A program made the position numbers and the translations under genes. Below the pieces are notes generated by a model. The model made no database searches. It was given only the letters and a program-made list of their open reading frames with translations, and had not been told where the DNA came from. Below, piece by piece: positions 1-5,139 of a stretch of DNA of 8,650 nt; position 1 is the stretch's first letter; each line of letters starts with the position of its first letter. The stretch is from CAXCDZ01 sp963981525. GTDB lineage: Bacteria > Patescibacteriota > Microgenomatia > UBA1400 > UBA12108. The DNA lies in contig CAXCDZ010000034.1 in the NCBI GenBank assembly GCA_963981525.1, positions 1 through 8,650 on the forward strand, given 5' to 3'.

Positions 1-111
1 CTTGATAGATTTTTCTTGCATTAACCCAAGAGAGGTAAAGGAATCGGCGATCTTTTGTTCATCTTCAGGAAGATCAAGATAATCTGAGAGCCAGTTAATA
101 GGAATAATCAT
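1..111 (-). CDS. pheT: Phenylalanyl-tRNA synthetase beta subunit, N-terminal fragment
   Basis: The 37 visible codons, starting at an ATG at 111, begin MIIPINWLSDYLDLP and continue to a Ser-Leu-Gly-Leu stretch. This matches the usual PheT start (a K-I-S-x-N-W-L-x-x-Y-V-D-L pattern followed by an alpha-helix ending in L-G-L). PheT carries the tRNA-binding and editing modules of the (alpha-beta)2 PheRS. The start lies 1 nt after the pheS stop codon, so the two subunits are almost certainly translated from one mRNA, as in most bacteria. There is no close Shine-Dalgarno sequence; a GGAGGAG lies about 20 nt upstream inside pheS, too far to be typical. The rest of the gene is outside the window, so its domains cannot be judged. 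Confidence 0.9.
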   Translation of the reverse strand, partial: MIIPINWLSDYLDLPEDEQKIADSFTSLGLMQEKSIK

Positions 112-112
112 G

Positions 113-1120
113 TTAGTTGTAGACGATGTCTCCTCCGTATAGCTTGCGAATATCTGGGATGCCGAATTTGCTCATTACTAGTCTGTCTAGTCCCATCCCA
201 AAGGCATAGCCGGTGTAGACTTCTGGGTCAATGCCGCAAGCTTTGATTGTGTTGTAGTGGATCATGCCGCTGCCCAGAACCTCGATAAAACCGCGATGCT
301 TACAGACTGTACATCCCACACCTTTGCAGAACTTACACTGCATATCGACTCCCATGCCAGGACTGACCTCGGGGTAGTATTTGTAGCGGAAGCGAAGGAT
401 AACCTCGTCGCCAAAGAGGAATTGGTGAGCTTTGGTGAGAGTATCCTTGAGATGCTGAATGTTGATCCCATGGTCAACTACGAAGCCTTGGTATTGGAAG
501 AAGAAGCTGCTGTTGGTACTGTTAGGTGTCTCGTTGCGGTATACCTTGCCAGGTACTACCATGCGAATCGGTGGTTCGTGATCAGTGAGCACACGTGTCT
601 CGATTGATGAGGTGTGGGTGCGTAGAAGGAGGTCAGGCTCTCTAATAAACAATGTGTCCTGGAGATCAGTTGCGGGGTGTCCCTCGGGCAGGTTGAGTTT
701 GCGGAAGTTGTACTCTGCAGTCTCTATTTCGGGTCCCTCCCCTACTGAGAAGCCGTGTGAGCGGAAAAATTGATTGAGTTCGCGAATGACTATTGTCGTG
801 GGGTGAAGATGTCCTGAGGGAGCTGGGTCTACTGGGATAGTGAGGTCAAGATTGGCTAACGGCTTATTGCTTATGGCTAATAGCTGGGAATGCTTGGTTT
901 GGATTGCTGTGAGCTGATCTTGCTTGAGCTTATTCAGAGCTGGTCCGAACTTCTTTTTATCTTCTGGCGAGAGCTTGGGTAACTCTTGCATCAAGAGGAT
1001 GGTAAGGCCAGTCTTTTTACTGAGGTACTTGAGTCGGAGTGATTCTAGGTCCTCTAGTGATGAGATGGTTGTGAGGTCTTCGCTAAATTTCTGACTAATA
1101 TCCCTGATCTTGGTTTGCAT
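113..1120 (-). CDS. pheS: Phenylalanyl-tRNA synthetase alpha subunit
   Basis: A 335-aa protein, normal length for bacterial PheS. It charges tRNA-Phe with phenylalanine as part of the PheST heterotetramer. Visible parts are an N-terminal coiled-coil arm (about 1-90, with LESLRLKYLSKKTGL), motif 1 (GEGPEIETAEYNF, 127-139), the THTSS loop (168-172), motif 2 (VYRNETPN to QYQGFVVD, about 193-216) and motif 3 (YAFGMGLDRL, 305-314). A four-Cys knuckle (C262, C265, C270, C273) precedes the IEVLGSGM segment, as in many bacterial PheS. Two pocket regions differ from the usual pattern: FHQxEG reads FFQYQG (207-212) and FPFxEP reads YPEVSP (249-254). The ATG at 1120 fits the family N-terminus. It has no Shine-Dalgarno sequence, but a -10-like box ends 7 nt upstream, so a leaderless message is possible. 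Confidence 0.96.
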   Translation of the reverse strand: MQTKIRDISQKFSEDLTTISSLEDLESLRLKYLSKKTGLTILLMQELPKLSPEDKKKFGPALNKLKQDQLTAIQTKHSQLLAISNKPLANLDLTIPVDPAPSGHLHPTTIVIRELNQFFRSHGFSVGEGPEIETAEYNFRKLNLPEGHPATDLQDTLFIREPDLLLRTHTSSIETRVLTDHEPPIRMVVPGKVYRNETPNSTNSSFFFQYQGFVVDHGINIQHLKDTLTKAHQFLFGDEVILRFRYKYYPEVSPGMGVDMQCKFCKGVGCTVCKHRGFIEVLGSGMIHYNTIKACGIDPEVYTGYAFGMGLDRLVMSKFGIPDIRKLYGGDIVYN

Positions 1121-1127
1121 AATGGAT

Positions 1128-1156
1128 ATTGTACTGCAAAATGAGTTATTTGTGAG
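1128..1156 (-). promoter_or_regulatory. Possible second pheS promoter giving a leaderless mRNA
   Basis: On the minus strand, CTCACA (1151-1156, 4 of 6 to TTGACA) and TACAAT (1128-1133, 5 of 6 to TATAAT) are separated by 17 nt. The pheS ATG begins 8 nt after the -10 box, about where transcription would start. The region is AT-rich, so chance is a real alternative. Confidence 0.35.
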
Positions 1157-1170
1157 GGATAAAATGCCAA

Positions 1171-1225
1171 AAGCAACCTCCCTATGAACAAAATCTAAAA
1201 TCGGATTCTGCTCGAGTGGTTGCTT
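1171..1225 (-). promoter_or_regulatory. Long-range stem in the pheS leader
   Basis: AAGCAACC (RNA positions 1225-1218) and GGTTGCTT (1178-1171) are perfectly complementary over 8 bp, with a 39-nt loop. The 5' arm lies in codons 3-5 of the candidate leader ORF and the 3' arm starts 3 nt after its TAG stop. TTTTGGCATTTT begins at the end of the 3' arm. It could be a ribosome-controlled switch, but the loop is long, the U-tract is broken, and no competing hairpin is obvious. Confidence 0.3.
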
Positions 1226-1232
1226 CTCGCAT
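1182..1232 (-). CDS. Candidate Phe leader peptide upstream of pheST
   Basis: A 16-codon ORF reads MREATTRAESDFRFCS and then TAG. Its ATG begins 8 nt after the TATTAT of a consensus promoter, so the transcript would start at or within 1-2 nt of the AUG. Two Phe codons (12 and 14) sit near the end, just before a complementary arm. E. coli pheST is known to be attenuated through a short Phe-rich leader peptide (PheM), which is why this was considered. Two Phe codons of 16 is modest enrichment and no clean terminator follows, so this is only a candidate. Its similarity in layout to the thrS leader (-10 box, short gap, CATG, short ORF with cognate codons) raises its plausibility. Confidence 0.35.
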   Translation of the reverse strand: MREATTRAESDFRFCS

Positions 1233-1239
1233 GAGCAGT

Positions 1240-1268
1240 ATAATAAGAGATACAGGATAATTTGTCAA
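1240..1268 (-). promoter_or_regulatory. Sigma70-type promoter for pheST
   Basis: On the minus strand, a perfect TTGACA (1263-1268) and TATTAT (1240-1245, 5 of 6) are separated by exactly 17 nt. It sits just after the rplT stop codon and reads towards pheS, giving pheST its own promoter inside the larger cluster. Expected transcription start is near 1232-1233, at the ATG of the small leader ORF. Confidence 0.75.
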
Positions 1269-1285
1269 GGGGGGAAAAAGAGGAT

Positions 1286-1645
1286 TTATTTGGTTGAGCG
1301 TGCTTTTTTGACTATTGCCTCGAAAGCTATGGGATCACTGACTGCAAGACCAGCGATGGATTTGCGGTTGAGAGAGATTTTGGAGTTAGCTAAGTCGGCA
1401 ATGAACTTCGAGTAGGAGTAGGTGGAGTCGAGTAATCTGAGACCTGCGTTGATGCGTGTGATCCAGAGTGTGCGAAAGTTGCGTTTGCGGCGTTTGCGAC
1501 CATGGAAGGCGTATTCACCGGCATGCATCATCGCTTCGTGGGCGACTTTGTATAGCCTGTTTTTGCTCATGCGGTAGCCCTTGGTCAGTTTGAGGACTTT
1601 TTTGTGGCGTGCGTGTCTGGTCTTCCCTGTCTTTACTCTTGGCAT
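1286..1645 (-). CDS. rplT: 50S ribosomal protein L20
   Basis: A 119-aa, very basic protein starting MPRVKTGKTRHARHKKVLK, then GYRMSKNRLYKVAHEA and the RKRRKRNFRTLWITRINA block typical of L20. Length and motifs match the family (about 115-120 aa). L20 binds 23S rRNA early in 50S assembly, and in E. coli and Bacillus it also represses its own operon. The start is 1 nt after the rpmI stop. AGGA lies 7 nt upstream of the ATG inside the last rpmI codons, within a CTAGGAATC string also seen before the trigger factor-like gene and nearly repeated before thrS. The conserved position in infC-rpmI-rplT supports the call. Confidence 0.98.
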   Translation of the reverse strand: MPRVKTGKTRHARHKKVLKLTKGYRMSKNRLYKVAHEAMMHAGEYAFHGRKRRKRNFRTLWITRINAGLRLLDSTYSYSKFIADLANSKISLNRKSIAGLAVSDPIAFEAIVKKARSTK

Positions 1646-1646
1646 A

Positions 1647-1841
1647 TTAGATTCCTAGCATTCTTTTGATATTTTTACGAACACCACCTGTGAGGAATTT
1701 TGCAGATTTCATGCGGCGGATCTGAGCCTTACTCTTGTTACGCCTAAGATGGCGCATGTTTTGGGTGCGGTGTTTGATCTTGCCAGTCTTGGTGACTTTG
1801 ACACGACGAGTTAGTGATTTGCGTGATTTTTGTTTGGTCAT
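1647..1841 (-). CDS. rpmI: 50S ribosomal protein L35
   Basis: A 64-aa, Lys/Arg-rich protein: MTKQKSRKSLTRRVKVTKTG, then KHRTQNMRHLRRNKSK and C-terminal RMLGI. The size and the KxTGKIKHR plus HLRRNKS signature are those of L35. An upstream in-frame ATG at 1913 would add 24 residues overlapping infC. It was not chosen because L35 is normally 62-67 aa and the extension does not resemble the family. The chosen start is 4 nt after the infC stop, so translation is probably coupled. No convincing Shine-Dalgarno sequence precedes it. Confidence 0.95.
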   Translation of the reverse strand: MTKQKSRKSLTRRVKVTKTGKIKHRTQNMRHLRRNKSKAQIRRMKSAKFLTGGVRKNIKRMLGI

Positions 1842-1845
1842 GTTG

Positions 1846-2361
1846 TTATTTGTTCTTTTTGATTGGGTTGAGGATAAGATAGAGCTGTTTGCCCTGGAGC
1901 TTTGCTTCGCCATCTGGCTTGGCCTCTTCCTCTAGTTCAGTCACGATACGATCAAGGACTTTACGACCAAAATCAGTACGGGTGATCTGACGACCGGTGA
2001 ATTTTACCACAACCTTGACTCTGTCGCCATTCTGAAAGAAGTCTCTAATCCTGCCCATTCTGGACTCAAAGTCGCCTTGAGCGATAAAAGGAGTGAAGCG
2101 GACTTCTTTGAGCTCGACTTTGCCGGACTTGGATTTGGCCTCTCTCTCCTTCTTGGCTTCGAGGTACTTGAACTTCTTGAAGTCGATGATTTTGGCGACG
2201 GGAGGTTTTGCCTTGGGGGCGATCTCGACGAGGTCGAGCCCTTTGGCCTTGGCCATCTCGAGCGCTTCTTCACGGGGGAGTACACCGACCTGCTTGCTGT
2301 CTGAGTCAACTACTCGGAGCTCGTCTGCGCGAATGTACTGATTGATTTGGTAGAATTTCAT
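1846..2361 (-). CDS. infC: Translation initiation factor IF-3
   Basis: A 171-aa protein, normal for IF-3. The N-domain shows INQYIRADELRVVDSD, LPREEALEMAKAKGLDLVEI and PPVAKIIDFKKFKY (about residues 6-67). The C-domain shows LKEVRFTPFI, the GDFESRMGRIRDFFQNGDRV helix-linker region and VVVKFTGRQI. IF-3 binds the 30S subunit, controls start-codon selection and prevents early 50S joining. It uses a normal ATG, not the rare AUU known in E. coli infC. The 10-nt gap after thrS contains no Shine-Dalgarno sequence, while TATAAT overlaps the thrS stop codon 9 nt upstream of the ATG. It may therefore be read both from the thrS mRNA and from its own very short-leader transcript. Confidence 0.98.
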   Translation of the reverse strand: MKFYQINQYIRADELRVVDSDSKQVGVLPREEALEMAKAKGLDLVEIAPKAKPPVAKIIDFKKFKYLEAKKEREAKSKSGKVELKEVRFTPFIAQGDFESRMGRIRDFFQNGDRVKVVVKFTGRQITRTDFGRKVLDRIVTELEEEAKPDGEAKLQGKQLYLILNPIKKNK

Positions 2362-2370
2362 CTGGAAGTT

Positions 2371-2399
2371 ATTATACCTTACTATCGATCTCTTGCCTT
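2371..2399 (-). promoter_or_regulatory. Internal promoter for infC embedded in the thrS 3' end
   Basis: A perfect TATAAT (2371-2376, minus) overlaps the thrS TAA stop and ends 9 nt before the infC ATG. A weak -35, AAGGCA (2394-2399, 3 of 6), lies 17 nt further upstream. Predicted transcription would start within about 1-3 nt of the ATG. Confidence 0.45.
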
Positions 2400-4129
2400 A
2401 ATTTGGCAATCGTTTCGTCTAGGTTGAGAGTGGTTTGGTCCCCTTCCCTATTTTTGAGGGTGATAGTATTGGTCTCGACTTCTTTTGCGCCAACAATCCC
2501 GGTGTAGGGAGATTTGTTGCCCCGAGCGAGGGCGAGTTTTTTGCCCAGGCTCTTGTTGGAGTCATCGAGCTCAACTCTGAGGCCGGCTTTTTTGAGTGAA
2601 GTGAGGAGTGACTGGGCATGTTCTACCTCTGTGTCGGAGATTGTGACGAGCTGGAGCTGGACTGGAGCGAGCCAGATGGGGAATGCGCCGGCGTAGTGTT
2701 CGATAAGGATCATCATAAGTCTTTCGGGTGAACCAATGATTGCGCGGTGGATCGTGACTGGCCTCTCGTCTTTACCTTCATTATTGGTGTAGGTCATGTC
2801 AAAACGACGAGGTTGGACCATGTCGATCTGGACAGTGCTGAGTTGCCATTCTCTGCCGAGCGCGTCGGTAGCCATGAGGTCCATCTTGGGAGCGTAGAAG
2901 GCGGCTTCGCCTGGACCGTCGTAGTACTCGATCTCATTTCGTTCCATGATCTTGACTGCCCACTCCTCCACCCGATCCCACTCTTTGGGGTCACCAAGAT
3001 ATTTTTCTGGGTGTTCTGGATCACGAGTTGAGAGTCGGTAGCGATACTTGAAACCAAAGGTATTCATGATTTTTTTCGTCATCTGAATCATCAAGTCGAC
3101 TTCTGCATCGACCTGGTCCATGCGACAGAATACATGGCAGTCATCTTGTGAGAAGGCTCTTACTCGAGCAAGTCCGTTGAGTTCGCCTGGTTTTTCGTCG
3201 CGGTAAAGCATGGCAAAATCAGTGAGTCTAATGGGTAGATCGCGATAGCTACGGGGACGACTATTGTAGATCTCGGCGTGTTGAGGGCAGTTCATGGGCT
3301 TGAGGAACATCTCGTCGTCACTGTAGTGGCTATGAACTGTGAACATGTCGTCTTTGTATTTGTCGTAGTGACCACTCTTTTTGAACAGTTCGGCGCGGGC
3401 AATCTGAGGAGTCCAGACTTGAGTGTATTCCTGGTCACTCTGAACACTTTCGACAAACTCGTTGAGAGTGCGTCTGAGATGGGTGCCACGAGCTGTGTAG
3501 AGCGGGAGGCCGGAGCCTACAAGTGGTGAAAATGTAAAGAGATCTAGCTCTTTTCCTAGTTTGCGATGATCACGCTTCTTGGCTTCTTGCTGTTGCCAGA
3601 GATACTGCTTGAGTTCTTTGGGAGTCTTGAAAGCAGTGCCGTACAGCCTGGTGAGCATTTTGTTTTTTTCGTCACCGTGCCAGTATGCGCCTGCGATTGA
3701 GAGGAGTTTGATGACTTTGACCTCACTAGTGTTATCTACATGAGGGCCAGCACAGAGGTCAACAAACTGGTCACCCGTGCGGTAGATGGAGATCTCCTCT
3801 CCTTTATCTTTGATCTCATCGAGCCATTCTATTTTGTATGGATTATCAACAAACAGCTTGCGAGCTTCAACTTGAGTGATGGTCTCGCGGGTGATGGGGA
3901 GGGCTCGCTTAACGATCTCTTTCATTTTTGATTCTATCTCAGGGAACATTTCTTCGGTTAATTTGAAGTCGTCAGTTGAGTCAAAGTCAAAGTAGAAGCC
4001 GGTGTCAGTGGCGGGTCCCATGGCCATTACAACCTGGTCCTTACCATACAGCTCGTGCATGGCTTGGGTGAGGATGTGCTCTGCTGAGTGGCGGAGTGCG
4101 AGTAAGTCGTTTTTGTTTTGTTGATTCAT
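2372..4129 (-). CDS. thrS: Threonyl-tRNA synthetase lacking the TGS domain
   Basis: A 585-aa class II synthetase that charges tRNA-Thr. The protein opens directly with the editing domain: H14-S-A-E-H18 and C126-A-G-P-H130 form the HxxxH and CxxxH editing site. The catalytic core follows: GTHLRRTLNEF and VWTPQIA (about 215-243), MNCPQH with zinc ligand C281, YRDEKPGELNGL (motif 2, 309-320) with H332, then TIHRAIIGSPERL with H461 (motif 3). The anticodon-binding domain (FPIWLAPVQ, KSLGKKLALAR, PYTGIVGAKE) ends the protein. About 60 N-terminal residues (TGS domain) present in E. coli ThrRS are missing. AGGA lies 5 nt before the ATG. It is the first gene of the cluster and is preceded by a Thr-codon attenuator (4163-4266). 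Confidence 0.98.
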   Translation of the reverse strand: MNQQNKNDLLALRHSAEHILTQAMHELYGKDQVVMAMGPATDTGFYFDFDSTDDFKLTEEMFPEIESKMKEIVKRALPITRETITQVEARKLFVDNPYKIEWLDEIKDKGEEISIYRTGDQFVDLCAGPHVDNTSEVKVIKLLSIAGAYWHGDEKNKMLTRLYGTAFKTPKELKQYLWQQQEAKKRDHRKLGKELDLFTFSPLVGSGLPLYTARGTHLRRTLNEFVESVQSDQEYTQVWTPQIARAELFKKSGHYDKYKDDMFTVHSHYSDDEMFLKPMNCPQHAEIYNSRPRSYRDLPIRLTDFAMLYRDEKPGELNGLARVRAFSQDDCHVFCRMDQVDAEVDLMIQMTKKIMNTFGFKYRYRLSTRDPEHPEKYLGDPKEWDRVEEWAVKIMERNEIEYYDGPGEAAFYAPKMDLMATDALGREWQLSTVQIDMVQPRRFDMTYTNNEGKDERPVTIHRAIIGSPERLMMILIEHYAGAFPIWLAPVQLQLVTISDTEVEHAQSLLTSLKKAGLRVELDDSNKSLGKKLALARGNKSPYTGIVGAKEVETNTITLKNREGDQTTLNLDETIAKLRQEIDSKV

Positions 4130-4162
4130 ATGTTTCCTAGTATATCAGTTATTAATTGGTAT

Positions 4163-4185
4163 AAAAAATCCCGCTCGAGCGGGAT
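4163..4185 (-). terminator. Intrinsic terminator of the thrS attenuator
   Basis: On the minus strand, the perfect 18-nt palindrome ATCCCGCTCGAGCGGGAT (4185-4168) gives a GC-rich stem of at least 7 bp with a UCGA tetraloop, ending in a run of six U (4168-4163). It lies between the promoter and thrS, so it can only act on the thrS leader transcript. Its 5' arm is shared with the competing antiterminator. Confidence 0.88.
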
Positions 4186-4209
4186 AGTGAGCTACGACAA
4201 CACTATCCC
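4181..4209 (-). promoter_or_regulatory. Antiterminator stem of the thrS leader
   Basis: GGGATAGTG (RNA positions 4209-4201), starting right after the leader TAA, pairs perfectly over 9 bp with CACTATCCC (4189-4181) across an 11-nt loop. The second arm contains the terminator's 5' strand, so the two hairpins exclude each other. A ribosome at the leader stop codon would cover the first arm, allowing termination. A ribosome stalled on the Thr codons would leave it free, allowing readthrough. Confidence 0.85.
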
Positions 4210-4254
4210 TTACGGGTTGGTAGTAGTTGTGGTAGTTGTGATCTCATTAATCAT
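4210..4254 (-). CDS. Threonine-rich leader peptide controlling thrS
   Basis: A 14-codon ORF: MINEITTTTTTTNP then TAA. Codons 6-12 are seven consecutive Thr codons (ACA ACT ACC ACA ACT ACT ACC). This is the hallmark of a ribosome-mediated amino-acid attenuator, as known for the thr, his and trp leaders, here placed in front of the synthetase that charges tRNA-Thr. The stop codon abuts the antiterminator's 5' arm, as the classical model requires. The ATG begins 7 nt after a TATAAT box, so the mRNA probably starts at the AUG itself and is leaderless. Poor Thr-tRNA charging should stall the ribosome and raise thrS expression. The peptide itself probably has no other function. The control model is inferred from sequence alone. 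Confidence 0.85.
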   Translation of the reverse strand: MINEITTTTTTTNP

Positions 4255-4260
4255 GAGAGT

Positions 4261-4266
4261 ATTATA
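4261..4266 (-). promoter_or_regulatory. -10 box of the thrS leader promoter
   Basis: A perfect TATAAT reads on the minus strand, followed by ACTCTC and then the leader ATG. No good -35 is seen at 16-18 nt (best frames read ACCCAA, TACCCA, ATACCC). A TG dinucleotide directly precedes the hexamer, one base off an extended -10. An inverted repeat, TCTCAT-5 nt-ATGAGA, spans the start codon (4242-4258) and might bind a protein. Confidence 0.65.
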
Positions 4267-4316
4267 CATAATTGGGAGGTGTTTGGGTATAAACCGTACC
4301 TAAAAGATAGCATGCG

Positions 4317-4340
4317 CACTATGATATAGTGGTACTATAT
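4317..4340. promoter_or_regulatory. Overlapping dyads at the start of the HTH-LAGLIDADG gene
   Basis: Two perfect inverted repeats share a half site: CACTAT-gat-ATAGTG (4317-4331) and ATATAGT-ggt-ACTATAT (4324-4340). They cover -10-like boxes (TATGAT at 4320, TATAGT at 4325) and the ATG at 4339. This layout fits an operator for autorepression, perhaps by the HTH of the encoded protein. That binding is inference. Confidence 0.4.
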
Positions 4341-5037
4341 GAGAATTGATGATAAACGACGCGCGATTGAGCTTCGTAGGTCTGGTAAAAGCTATAGATC
4401 TATCGAGAATGAACTTGGGATTGCCAAATCTACATTGAGCGGTTGGTTAAAAGATGTGCATTTGACACAGGCTCAGAGTAAAAGACTGCATCAGAACTGG
4501 TTGGAGGGTTTAGAGCGCGCAAGAAAAATGGCTAGCCAGGTGCATGTTACGACGAAGAAAAATAGTATTAATATGCACAAGCGTGAAGCAAAAGAGACTG
4601 TTAATTCAATGAAAATTGACAAAAACCTGCTTGAAATTATGTTGGTGGGTTTGTATTTGGGAGATGGATTCAAGGTTAATGGGAGAGTTGGTCTTGGAAA
4701 TTCTAATCCAAGAATCGTGAAACTATTTCTTACGTTGATACGCGTATTATATACGATCAATGAAGATAAAATTAGGGTGCAAATATTCGCACGGATGGAT
4801 CAAAAAGAAACGGAGCTTATACAATACTGGTCTGATTTACTTACGGTACCGATGACACAGTTTCATAAAACACAGTTTGATAAACGAACTGCAAAATCGA
4901 AGACGAAGAGTAATTATTACGGAGTCTGTGCGGTTAGTGTTTCTAATATGGAATTACAGAGACATATTTTGGCTTTGGGTGATCAGATGGTAAAATATGT
5001 GAATAATCGAAAATGGGTCCGTAGCTCAGTTGGCTAG
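4339..5037 (+). CDS. HTH plus LAGLIDADG-like homing endonuclease family protein
   Basis: A 232-aa protein. Residues 6-40 form a helix-turn-helix of the Hin/transposase kind (AIELRRSGKSYRSIENELG, then KSTLSGWLKD). A basic linker follows, then one LAGLIDADG-like motif (LVGLYLGDG, 102-110) with a downstream NSNPRIVKLFLTLIRVLY segment typical of the homing endonuclease fold. A single motif suggests a homodimeric enzyme; the acidic D109 is present. It could be a free-standing homing endonuclease or a DNA-binding regulator derived from one. It is divergent from thrS and looks more AT-rich than its neighbours, which fits mobile origin. Its last seven codons and TAG stop lie inside the tRNA-Val gene, which is unusual. 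There is no Shine-Dalgarno sequence; TATAGT ends 8 nt before the ATG. Confidence 0.7.
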   Translation: MRIDDKRRAIELRRSGKSYRSIENELGIAKSTLSGWLKDVHLTQAQSKRLHQNWLEGLERARKMASQVHVTTKKNSINMHKREAKETVNSMKIDKNLLEIMLVGLYLGDGFKVNGRVGLGNSNPRIVKLFLTLIRVLYTINEDKIRVQIFARMDQKETELIQYWSDLLTVPMTQFHKTQFDKRTAKSKTKSNYYGVCAVSVSNMELQRHILALGDQMVKYVNNRKWVRSSVG

Positions 5038-5088
5038 AGCGCTTCGTTGACATCGAAGAGGTCAGAGGTTCAATTCCTCTCGGACCCA
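5015..5088 (+). tRNA. tRNA-Val (anticodon GAC)
   Basis: A full cloverleaf: acceptor GGGTCCG/CGGACCC, D-arm GCTCAGTTGGCTAGAGC, anticodon stem CTTCG/CGAAG with loop TTGACAT (GAC), T-arm AGAGGTTCAATTCCTCT and discriminator A. CCA is not encoded (ACCC follows). The 5' 23 nt are also the end of the upstream HTH-LAGLIDADG reading frame. No clear separate promoter is seen, so it may be co-transcribed with that gene. About 50 nt then separate it from the convergent DUF5660-like gene, with no clear terminator hairpin. Confidence 0.95.
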
Positions 5089-5139
5089 CCCTATTTTGAA
5101 GCTGCGTTGTTTTTTGTGAAGTTTTCTGGATTGATTTTT

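Noticed and set aside
257..773. Plus-strand ORFs of 62-116 codons inside pheS.
   Set aside because: They are out-of-frame shadows of pheS with no recognisable motifs or start signals.
1121..1285. A T-box riboswitch before pheS.
   Set aside because: There is no T-box sequence (AGGGTGGNACC-like) or Stem I layout; the only similarity is AGGGAGG.
1842..1913. A longer rpmI start at 1913 adding 24 residues.
   Set aside because: It overlaps infC by 68 nt and would make L35 88 aa, whereas the family is about 64 aa and the internal start begins a typical L35.
4163..4209. The 4163-4185 palindrome as the terminator of the divergent plus-strand gene.
   Set aside because: The U-tract lies only on the minus-strand side, and the plus-strand gene starts downstream and reads away.
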